Origin: AP-15 sp963702685
GTDB taxonomy: Bacteria; Pseudomonadota; Alphaproteobacteria; ATCC43930; CGMCC-115725
Assembly (NCBI GenBank): GCA_963702685.1
Contig: CAVPDQ010000006.1
Coordinates: 372,001-436,000 of the forward strand
DNA length: 64,000 bases
Direction of reading: 5' to 3'
In this document: piece after piece, positions 9,016 to 16,074 of the stretch
Position numbering within the stretch: the stretch's first letter is position 1
How the letters are laid out: the number at the start of each line of letters is the position of its first letter
Notes under the pieces: model-generated
Seen by the model: only the letters and a program-made list of their open reading frames with translations
Told to the model about the DNA's origin: nothing
Database searches by the model: none
Made by a program: the position numbers and the translations under genes

Positions 9016-10245
9016 CTAAAGCACCGACACTTCCGGGATGGGCACCACAAACCTGGCGCCCCACTCGCGAATGTAGGATAGCTGTGCCGTGATTTCATCC
9101 TTGAGGTTCCACGGCAAGATCAACACGTAATCGGGCTTCGTCTCGGTGATTTTCTCGGGCGCGAAAATCGGGATGTGCGTTCCTGGCAGATATTTGCCCT
9201 GCTTGTAAGGGTTACGATCGACCGTGTAGTCGAGGAAATCAGTGCGGATGCCGCAGTAGTTGAGGAGCGTGTTGCCTTTGCCGGGCGCGCCATAACCGGC
9301 AAGGGACTTGCCGCGGCTCTTCGCCTCGATCAAAAAGCCCAGCAGCTTGCGCTTGGTCGCATGAACCTGTGCCGCGAAATCGGCATAGGTCTCGATACGA
9401 TCGAGGCCCGCGTCGCGCTCGCGGCGAACAAGCTCTGCGACCGCAGGTCCGGTCGGATGGGTCTGGTCATCGATATGGGATGCATAGACGCGCAACGAAC
9501 CGCCATGCGTCCACAACTCCTCGACGTCGAAAATGCGCATCCCGTGCGTCGAAAATATATTCTCCACTGCAAGAACCGAAAAGTATGAAAAATGCTCATG
9601 GTAGATCTGGTCGAACTGGTTTCCCGCGATCGTCCTGAGCAAGTGTGGAAATTCCATGGTGCAAACACCATGCGGCTTCATGATGACACGAATACCCTCG
9701 ACAAATGAGTTGAGGTTTGTGACTTGGGCAAGAACATTATTACCGACGACGAGATCGGCCTGGGTACCCGCTCCGGCCAATTCGCAAGCCGTCTCTACGC
9801 CGAAAAAATTGACCAATGTCGGGACGCCGCGCTGCTCGGCAGCCCTGGCAATATTCGCCGCCGGGTCGATGCCGAGAACGGGAACCCCCCTCTCGACGAA
9901 GAATTGCAGCAGATATCCGTCGTTGCTGCCGAGCTCGATGACCCGGCTCTTCGGCCCGAGGCCGAGCCTGTCGGTAACCATCGCTACATATTGCCGCGCA
10001 TGATCGAGCCAAGCACTCGAAAAAGCCGAAAAATACGCGTATTCAGAAAATATATGTTCGGGTGCAACGTATTCCTGGAGCTGGACGAGGAGGCATCGGC
10101 GGCAGACGTAAGCCGCGAGCGGGTAGAACGCCTCCGCCGTGTTGAGCTGGTCGCCTGACAGATAGCTCTCGCACAGCGGCGACATGCCCAGATCAACAAA
10201 TTCTGCGAGGGCACCTCCGCAAAAGCGGCAGTCTTTGCTGTTCAT
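9016..10245 (-). CDS. Zinc-motif class I SAM C-methyltransferase (NDP-sugar type)
   Basis: The 409-residue product has the three-part layout of sugar C-methyltransferases. First is an N-terminal zinc-binding module (Cys6, Cys9, Cys48, Cys51). Second is a SAM-binding domain with VIELGSNDGYLL (104-110 core) and the family block IYHEHFSYFS. Third is a C-terminal domain with GYGAPGKGNTLLNY and YLPGTHIPI. Homologues add a branched methyl group at C3 of 4-keto-deoxysugars. The frame continues upstream to 10347 with an alternative ATG at 10305. The 10245 ATG begins the conserved zinc module, although neither has a strong ribosome site. It faces rfbC tail to tail and supports a branched-sugar product. 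Confidence 0.85.
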   Translation of the reverse strand: MNSKDCRFCGGALAEFVDLGMSPLCESYLSGDQLNTAEAFYPLAAYVCRRCLLVQLQEYVAPEHIFSEYAYFSAFSSAWLDHARQYVAMVTDRLGLGPKSRVIELGSNDGYLLQFFVERGVPVLGIDPAANIARAAEQRGVPTLVNFFGVETACELAGAGTQADLVVGNNVLAQVTNLNSFVEGIRVIMKPHGVCTMEFPHLLRTIAGNQFDQIYHEHFSYFSVLAVENIFSTHGMRIFDVEELWTHGGSLRVYASHIDDQTHPTGPAVAELVRRERDAGLDRIETYADFAAQVHATKRKLLGFLIEAKSRGKSLAGYGAPGKGNTLLNYCGIRTDFLDYTVDRNPYKQGKYLPGTHIPIFAPEKITETKPDYVLILPWNLKDEITAQLSYIREWGARFVVPIPEVSVL

Positions 10246-10342
10246 CGTCGGTAATGCATCGTCGATCGTACCGTCGGCGTCGGAAAGCCGATCACGGAAA
10301 ATCATAGCCGCTGGCTGCTTCGTGTCAATATGCTCCAGCGTC

Positions 10343-10518
10343 CGCATGCCCCTGGTGGCCGAGATTGGCTACTGCTCCGACGCCAACCCGGCGGCGTTGG
10401 CGGAACGCGGGATCGACGCCTGCAAAGCGAGTGGGCGCCGATCTGCACCGTCCACAACCTGCTCAAGCTGGCCACGGCACGTCGCCTGATCCAACCAAAG
10501 ATGGCTACCCCGGCGTAG
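10343..10518 (+). pseudogene. IS1182-like transposase C-terminal remnant
   Basis: One frame encodes LVAEIGYCSDANPAALAERG, matching the segment after the catalytic core of IS1182/IS5-type transposases (usually ADAGYCSEAN with a downstream GID). About 80 bases later a different frame gives EWAPICTVHNLLKLATARR, which is the usual extreme C-terminus of the same transposases. The intervening part is deleted and the frame is broken near 10420-10435. This marks the right edge of the polysaccharide island. The rest of the gap to 10682 holds nothing I recognise. Confidence 0.6.
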
Positions 10519-10682
10519 GACACAGAGAACGCAGGAAATCCTCCGCTTCCGAGCCTCCAAACCAAGCCTCCAAACCAAGCCTCGCGCGCGGCCGCGCTCG
10601 CGCCCGCCTCCAGACACCACAACATCCACCATGCCCCCAAGCCGCAACGAGCACAGTATCCGCCATTACCGGGACATGGGGT

Positions 10683-11498
10683 CTAGCGAGCAGCTTCGCC
10701 GCGTTCGAGCGGTGCAGAGCCGCGATCGAGAAGGCTGATGAAGTAGCCGCTGCAGCTTAGGAGCACGATCCAGAAGGTCGTCGGCCAATCGGTGACATAG
10801 GCGAGGGCAATGCCGCCCCAGGTCTCGGCCACGGCGAGGCCGACGGCGAGCGCCAATCCCCAATAAAGGCGGCGGGCGAGGCGCAGCGCTGCCGCTGCCG
10901 GACCGACCATCAACGCGAAGACCAGCAAGACTCCGACGACCTGCGCCGCCTCGGCGACGGCGATCGCGACAATGCCGAGGAACAGCACTGAAAGAAGCCG
11001 CAGCGGCACACCTTTGGCCTCGGCCAGCTCGGGCTCCAAGGTCGCGAACAGCAGCGGGCGCGAGATCGCGGCGAGCGCCGCCAAGGCGATGAGGCTCAGG
11101 CCGACGAGGCTGCGCAGCGTCGATGCGGCGACGCCCAGCACGTTGCCGAACAGGATCGCGGTCGCTTCGCTGGCGCTGGTCGTGTAGAAATAAAGGAACA
11201 GCACGCCCAAACCCAGCGCCAGCGCCAGCACGATGCCGACCCCGACATCGCGGTTGCGCAGCTGTTCGCCGAGCAAGCCCATGGCGACGGCCGCGCCCAA
11301 GGTGAAGGCGAGCAACCCCCATAACGGACCGACGCCGACCAGCACGGCACCCGTGGCGCCGGCAAAGCCGACATGCGACAGCGCATGCCCGGCAAAGGTC
11401 AGGTTGCGCAGCACCAGAAAAAACCCGACCGCGCCGGCGACGACGGCGACGACCCCGCCGGCGGCAAAGGCGGTGCGCATAAAATCATAGTCAAGCAT
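10683..11498 (-). CDS. znuB: Metal (zinc/manganese) ABC transporter permease
   Basis: The 271-residue polytopic membrane protein of the ABC-3 family has eight or nine hydrophobic segments, including VVAVVAGAVGFFLVLRNL, the loop NLTFAGHALSHVGFAGA and VVGVLLVFALMVGPAAAA, which are typical of ZnuB/TroC permeases. The start is set at ATG 11498, inside the stop region of the ATPase gene (8-bp overlap). The frame upstream is a shadow of the ATPase. It forms the membrane channel of the three-gene importer and is the last gene in the operon. Confidence 0.88.
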   Translation of the reverse strand: MLDYDFMRTAFAAGGVVAVVAGAVGFFLVLRNLTFAGHALSHVGFAGATGAVLVGVGPLWGLLAFTLGAAVAMGLLGEQLRNRDVGVGIVLALALGLGVLFLYFYTTSASEATAILFGNVLGVAASTLRSLVGLSLIALAALAAISRPLLFATLEPELAEAKGVPLRLLSVLFLGIVAIAVAEAAQVVGVLLVFALMVGPAAAALRLARRLYWGLALAVGLAVAETWGGIALAYVTDWPTTFWIVLLSCSGYFISLLDRGSAPLERGEAAR

Positions 11499-12291
11499 CG
11501 TGCAGATGCGCCTCGGCCTCGACCGCGCCATGCCCGGCGACGACCAGGATGCGGCCGTTGACGTGCAGCACTTCGATCGGCGTGCGGTAGAGCGCCGACA
11601 AGACGCTGCTCGTGATGACCTCGCCAACGGTGCCGAGCGCTGCTTGTGCATGGCCGAGATAGAATACCCGGTCCATCGCGCCGAGCAGCGGATTGAGCTC
11701 ATGCGCCGTGAACAGCACGGTCATGCCGCGCGATTGCTGGATGTTCTTGACGAGCGACACGACCTCCATCTGGAAATGCGGGTCGAGGCTGATCAGCGGC
11801 TCGTCGAGCAGCAACAGGTCCGGCGCGCCGAGCAGCGCCTGGGCCAGAAGCAGCCGCTGCAGCTCGCCGCCGGAAAGCTCGGACAGGCGCCGCCGCGCCA
11901 GCGCCGCAGCACCCACGGTATCGATCGCCGCCTCGACGTCGCGCCGCGCCGTGCGGCCGAGGCGCGGCAGCCCCCAACGCTCGCCGTCGAGCGCGCTGGC
12001 GACAAAGTCAAAGCCACAGACCGGCAGGTCGGAGGCCCTGGCGCGCCGCTGCGGCAAATAGCCGGCCGTAGGATTGCCGCGACGTGGGCGCTCGCCGAAC
12101 ACACGGATTTCGCCGCCGGCTGCGGGCAGCAAGCCCAGGACGGCGTGCAGCAAGGTCGTCTTCCCGGCGCCGTTCGGTCCGAGCACGCCGATAAACTCGC
12201 CCGGCCGGATCGCGGCGCTGACATCGGCGAGAACGATGCGCCGGCCGCGCGCGATGGTTACCCGGTCGAGCTCGATCGCATATTTCGTCAC
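11491..12291 (-). CDS. znuC: Metal (zinc/manganese) ABC transporter ATP-binding protein
   Basis: The 266-residue ATPase shows Walker A GPNGAGKTT, the Q-loop in YLPQRRA, signature LSGGELQRLLLAQ, Walker B LLLLDEPL and the switch histidine in FTAHELN. The GTG at 12291 is chosen because it overlaps the substrate-binding-protein stop as GTGA, consistent with translational coupling. A longer frame to 12336 would place the start inside the upstream gene. It energises uptake through the neighbouring permease. Confidence 0.88.
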   Translation of the reverse strand: MTKYAIELDRVTIARGRRIVLADVSAAIRPGEFIGVLGPNGAGKTTLLHAVLGLLPAAGGEIRVFGERPRRGNPTAGYLPQRRARASDLPVCGFDFVASALDGERWGLPRLGRTARRDVEAAIDTVGAAALARRRLSELSGGELQRLLLAQALLGAPDLLLLDEPLISLDPHFQMEVVSLVKNIQQSRGMTVLFTAHELNPLLGAMDRVFYLGHAQAALGTVGEVITSSVLSALYRTPIEVLHVNGRILVVAGHGAVEAEAHLHDA

Positions 12292-13148
12292 CGCGCCAAC
12301 GCGCGGTCGAGTGCGTCGAGCTGCGACAACATCCACGTCTGATAATCCTCTCCGCGCGGCTCGGTTTCGCTGACGCCGACCACCGGCACGCCGGCCGCCT
12401 CGGCGATGTTCCGCATCCGCAGGGTCAACCCGCCGCGCGTCTGGTTGTTGTAGATCAAAATCTTGACGGCCCGCGAGCGAAGATCCGCTTCAAACGCGGC
12501 GATGTCGGCCGCGCTCGGCTCGGTGCCGTTCATGATCGCCAGCTGAAATCGCTGATTGCGCATTTCCAGACCGAGCGCGTCCGCCATATAGCCGAACACG
12601 GGCTCCGTCGCCGTAACCGCGGTCGCGGCATATTTGCGCCGCAGCTTGGCGATTTCGTCGGCGAGCGGCTGCAGCGACTGACGGAACAGCGCGAGGCGCC
12701 GGGCATAATCGGATTTGTGAGCCGGGTCCAGCCGGGCAAGCCGGGCGGCCAGCACATCGGCGAGCGCCGGCATGGCGGTCGGCAGGTACCAAAGATGCGG
12801 GTTGTCGCCGGATTTTTTGCCGACAAGCGCGGCCACGATGATGACCTCGCGGGTGGGCGACGGCGACGCAGACAGCAGCTTTGTCGCCCAAGGGTCATAC
12901 CCGAGGCCGTTGCAGATGACGATCTGCGCATCGGCGAGCGCACGTGCTGTCGCAACACTCGCCTCGAACGCATGCGGATCCTGGTCGGGGTTGGTGAGGA
13001 TGCTGACGACGGCGATGCGGCGATCGCCGATCTGCCGGGCGATGTCGCCATAGAAATTCTCGGCGGCGACGATTTTCAGCGATTCGGCCTGCGCCGTCTG
13101 GAACGCCATGCTCAACAGAGCAAGCCCGCTGATCATCAGCCCACGCAT
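12288..13148 (-). CDS. znuA: TroA/ZnuA-type metal ABC transporter substrate-binding protein
   Basis: The 286-residue cluster A-I periplasmic binding protein has a signal peptide (LMISGLALLSMAFQTAQA, cleavage near residue 21). Candidate metal ligands are His59 in DPHAFE, His118 in NPHLWYLP, Glu182 in TEPVFGYM and Glu261 or Glu263 in SETEP. A His/His/Glu/acid set is more usual for Mn/Fe-binding members, whereas zinc proteins normally have a third His and often a His-rich loop, absent here. The ATG at 13148 follows an AAAGAGAGGG ribosome site. It heads the operon; no Zur-type palindrome was seen upstream. The symbol is given by family only. Confidence 0.8.
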   Translation of the reverse strand: MRGLMISGLALLSMAFQTAQAESLKIVAAENFYGDIARQIGDRRIAVVSILTNPDQDPHAFEASVATARALADAQIVICNGLGYDPWATKLLSASPSPTREVIIVAALVGKKSGDNPHLWYLPTAMPALADVLAARLARLDPAHKSDYARRLALFRQSLQPLADEIAKLRRKYAATAVTATEPVFGYMADALGLEMRNQRFQLAIMNGTEPSAADIAAFEADLRSRAVKILIYNNQTRGGLTLRMRNIAEAAGVPVVGVSETEPRGEDYQTWMLSQLDALDRALAR

Positions 13149-13285
13149 ACACCCTCTCTTTCCGTTGCCATCTCCAGCAATCGACGCTGGAAACCTCTGG
13201 GTGCGACGCGGCGGCCCGTAGCAAACCGCCGTGGAAATCGGCAAGATCGGCGCGCGGGCTCATTCCGCGATATGGAGGGCAGGGG

Positions 13286-13771
13286 ATGCTGAAGAGAGCG
13301 GGGTTGACGATCTGTGCCATCGGGCTGGCGATCGGCATTGCGGCGCAAGGAACGCCAGCGCGGGCGCAGGCCGGTGTCAAGGCCGGCACGTTGACCTGCA
13401 ATGTCGCCGGCGGTTGGGGCTTCATATTCGGGTCGTCCAAATCGCTGCGCTGCTCCTTCGCTTCTCCCGCGGGGCGCCCGTCGCATTATTTCGGCTCGAT
13501 CTCCAAATTCGGCGTCGATATCGGCTACACCAAGGGCGGCGTCCTGGTGTGGGGGGTTGTCGCCCCGACCGCCAATCTGGCGCCGGGGGCGCTCGCCGGT
13601 AATTACGCCGGCGCGACCGCCAGCGCCACCGCGGGGGTTGGGGTCGGGGCCAACGTATTGATCGGCGGCTCGAACCGGACGATCACGTTGCAACCGCTGA
13701 GCGTCGAGGGCAATACCGGCCTCAACGTCGCCGCCGGCATCGGCGCCATCACCTTGCGTGCCGCCCGCTGA
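13286..13771 (+). CDS. DUF992 domain-containing secreted protein
   Basis: The 161-residue protein has a clear signal peptide (ICAIGLAIGIAAQ core, AQA cleavage near residue 29). The mature part is the DUF992 family fold: GTLTCNVAGGWG, a Cys pair (SLRCSF with TLTC), Tyr/Gly-rich strands and a C-terminal ITLQPLSVEGNTGLNVAAG. DUF992 proteins are short periplasmic or outer-surface proteins of alphaproteobacteria with no known function. It is divergently transcribed from the metal transporter and stands alone. Confidence 0.8.
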   Translation: MLKRAGLTICAIGLAIGIAAQGTPARAQAGVKAGTLTCNVAGGWGFIFGSSKSLRCSFASPAGRPSHYFGSISKFGVDIGYTKGGVLVWGVVAPTANLAPGALAGNYAGATASATAGVGVGANVLIGGSNRTITLQPLSVEGNTGLNVAAGIGAITLRAAR

Positions 13772-13930
13772 TCGCTTGGCCGTGGGCTGGGACCGAGCCT
13801 TCGGCCAGGGCATAGCTGGTTGATCGAGGCCGCCGCTTCGGGGTGTGTCGAACGCGGCGGCATTTTCCCTTAACCGTTTCGTCACTCGCACGCCATATTT
13901 GTGCGGCAGTGATGTCATGCGACTCGGGGG

Positions 13931-14758
13931 GTGGGGGTGGGACGGCTGCTGTTCGCCACCCGGGCGCGCTCTCCGTTGTCGGCGATGCTCAGCCTGCTCT
14001 ATTACGTTTATGCGTGGCGTCTCGCGCGTGAGGTCAGGCGGCAGCCGCGCCCGCACCATATCGGCATCATCCTCGACGGCAACCGGCGCCACGGCCGCAC
14101 CCTCGGCATTACCGAGCCACGCGCGCTCTACGACCTCGGCGCCGACAAGCTCGACGATGTGCTCGAATGGTGCGCCGAGCTCGGCATTTCGACCGTTACC
14201 TTGTGGGTGTTTTCGACCGAAAACTTTCGCCGGCCGGCGGCCGAGGTATCGGGCATCCTGGGGTCGATCGAAAGGAAGCTCGGCAAGCTCGCCTGCGACC
14301 CGGCGATCCACCGCCGCCGGGTGCGGGTGCGCGCGATCGGCTGCCGCGAGATGCTGCCGCCACCGGTGCTGGCCGCGATTGCCGCGGCGGAACGCGCTAC
14401 CGCCGGCTATGACGGGATCGAGCTGAACATCGCCGTCGCCTATGGCGGGCGCCAGGAGATCGCCGACGCGGTGCGGTCGCTGCTCGGCGGCATGGTCGAA
14501 CAGCAAACGACGCTGGCCGAGGCGATGGACGGCATCACCCCGGAAGCGATCGCCGGCCATCTCTACACGGCCGGCCGGCCCGACCCCGACCTGATCATCC
14601 GCACCTCGGGTGAAATCCGGCTCTCCGGGTTTCTGCTGTGGCAAAGCGCGCACAGCGAGTTTTATTTTACCGATGTGTTGTGGCCGGCTTTCCGCAAGAT
14701 CGATTTTCTGCGCGCGATCCGCTCCTATCAGCAACGCCAGCGACGCTACGGCTGCTGA
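13931..14758 (+). CDS. cis-Prenyltransferase (undecaprenyl diphosphate synthase-like, actinobacterial type)
   Basis: The 275-residue protein has the cis-prenyltransferase landmarks: HIGIILDGNRRHGR (catalytic Asp followed by the Asn/Arg phosphate loop), STENFRRP, NIAVAYGGRQEI, and the C-terminal DPDLIIRTSGEIRLSGFLLWQ with SEFYFTDVLWPAF. Standard proteobacterial UppS reads DGNGRWA; the DGNRR form and the preceding LYYVYAWRLAREVRR helix resemble actinobacterial enzymes. It is therefore probably a second paralogue rather than the housekeeping UppS, which normally sits with frr and cdsA. The start may be the GTG at 13931 or the ATG at 13985. The product chain length is unknown. Confidence 0.8.
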   Translation: MGVGRLLFATRARSPLSAMLSLLYYVYAWRLAREVRRQPRPHHIGIILDGNRRHGRTLGITEPRALYDLGADKLDDVLEWCAELGISTVTLWVFSTENFRRPAAEVSGILGSIERKLGKLACDPAIHRRRVRVRAIGCREMLPPPVLAAIAAAERATAGYDGIELNIAVAYGGRQEIADAVRSLLGGMVEQQTTLAEAMDGITPEAIAGHLYTAGRPDPDLIIRTSGEIRLSGFLLWQSAHSEFYFTDVLWPAFRKIDFLRAIRSYQQRQRRYGC

Positions 14759-14830
14759 TCCGCGATTGACGCCGCCTGCGGTTGCGCGTAGGCACGCTTG
14801 CGGCAGTTGTTTTCGATTAGGAGAGCTTGC

Positions 14831-15232
14831 ATGGCCGTAGCGGCGATGAACCATTTCACGGTGCTGAGCGACGATCTCGAAGCCACACGGCATTTCTACT
14901 GCGACCTGTTCGGGTTCGAGGTGGGCGGGCGCCCGCCGTTCCAGTTCCCCGGCTGGTGGCTCTATGCCAAGGGCGCGGATAGCGCAATTTTGCACGTGAT
15001 CCAGCAGAACCCGCTGCCCAAAGAGCGCGCCGGCGTCCTCGACCATATGGCGTTCAGCGCCAAGGACCTGCCGGGCACCGTCGCCACGCTCGAGCGCGAG
15101 AACATCGAATACGAGCTGCGGCGCCTCCCCGGCGGCGGCATCTGGCAATTGTTCTTCCACGATCCGCACGGCGCCAAGGTCGAGTTCGATTTCGCCCAGG
15201 ACGAGCCGGCCCCGGCCGGGCACACGGCCTGA
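14831..15232 (+). CDS. VOC family (glyoxalase/bleomycin-resistance fold) protein
   Basis: The 133-residue single-domain protein has the vicinal-oxygen-chelate pattern. The first beta-alpha-beta unit begins MNHFTVLSDDLEATRHFYCD and the second begins LDHMAFSAKDLPGTVATL. Metal-ligand candidates are His8 (NHF), His in VLDHMAF and Glu in KVEFDF. The ATG at 14831 has an AGGAGA ribosome site. The fold supports a metal-dependent dioxygenase, isomerase or lyase, but the substrate cannot be inferred. Confidence 0.8.
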   Translation: MAVAAMNHFTVLSDDLEATRHFYCDLFGFEVGGRPPFQFPGWWLYAKGADSAILHVIQQNPLPKERAGVLDHMAFSAKDLPGTVATLERENIEYELRRLPGGGIWQLFFHDPHGAKVEFDFAQDEPAPAGHTA

Positions 15233-15285
15233 ACTCTGCGCGGCCGCCGTCATCGGGCGGCACCAACTGCGAGGATGCGGCAAGA

Positions 15286-16038
15286 ATGGCGGACGGTCCT
15301 TCTCTGGCCGGCAAGGTCGCGGTCGTCACCGGCGGGTCGAGCGGCATCGGGGCGGCGAGCGTGCGGCTGTTGGCGGCGGCGGGCGCAAAGGTCGTCGTCG
15401 GGTATAACAAAGGGGTGGAGCGCGCCATGGCGCTGATCGCCGAATTGCCCGGCGCCGGGCACAAGGCGATGTATCTGCCGCTCGAGGATACCGGGCAAAT
15501 CCGGCGCGTCGCAGCGGCGGTCGAGGAAGACCTCGGCCGCACCGACATTCTGGTCAACTCCGCCGGCTTTACCCGCATGGTGCCGCACCGCGACCTCGAA
15601 GCGCTCGACGACGCGCTGATCGACGCGGTCTTGGCCGCCAACGTCCGCGGCCCCTTTGCGACGATCCGCGCTTTTGTGCCGATGCTGCGGCAGTCGGGCG
15701 ACGGCGTCATCGTCAACATCTCCTCGGGCGCGGGCCAGCACGGCACCGGCAGCTCGATCATCTATGGCGCCTCGAAAGCTGCGCTCAACACGATGAGCAT
15801 GGCCTTGGCGCGGGTGCTGGCACCCGAAATCCGGGTCGTCGTCGTGGCGCCGGGGATGGTGCATACCGGGTTTGTGCCGGGGCGGACCGAGGAGATCATG
15901 GCGCAGGCGGCAATGGCGGCACCCCTGAAGCGCGCGATCGAGGCGCATGACGTGGCGCTGGCGGTGATGGCCAGCATCACCCATTTGACCCATACCACCG
16001 GGTCGATCGTCACCGTCGATGCCGGGCGCCATTTGTGA
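15286..16038 (+). CDS. SDR family oxidoreductase (3-oxoacyl-ACP reductase-like)
   Basis: The 250-residue classical SDR shows cofactor motif GGSSGIGAAS near residues 14-23, the NSAG motif (LVNSAGF), catalytic Ser in VNISSGAG and YGASK (Tyr-x3-Lys) near residues 160-164. It is most similar in layout to FabG-type reductases. It lies just downstream of the VOC gene and ends in a 14-bp tandem repeat that runs into glnD. The physiological substrate is unknown. Confidence 0.85.
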   Translation: MADGPSLAGKVAVVTGGSSGIGAASVRLLAAAGAKVVVGYNKGVERAMALIAELPGAGHKAMYLPLEDTGQIRRVAAAVEEDLGRTDILVNSAGFTRMVPHRDLEALDDALIDAVLAANVRGPFATIRAFVPMLRQSGDGVIVNISSGAGQHGTGSSIIYGASKAALNTMSMALARVLAPEIRVVVVAPGMVHTGFVPGRTEEIMAQAAMAAPLKRAIEAHDVALAVMASITHLTHTTGSIVTVDAGRHL

Positions 16039-16074
16039 GCCCCGTCTTGTGAGCCCCGTCTTGTGAGCCCTGTG
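16033..16074. repeat. Three-copy 14-bp tandem repeat across the SDR stop and glnD start
   Basis: The unit TTGTGAGCCCCGTC occurs at 16033-16046 and 16047-16060, with an imperfect third copy at 16061-16074. The first copy contains the SDR stop codon and the third contains the GTG start proposed for glnD. Each copy carries a GTG, but because the unit is 14 bp only the last is in the glnD frame. Confidence 0.85.

Noticed and set aside
13136..15283. 715-residue minus-strand frame opposite DUF992, the prenyltransferase and the VOC gene
   Set aside because: It shadows three genes with clear family motifs and has no recognisable domain.
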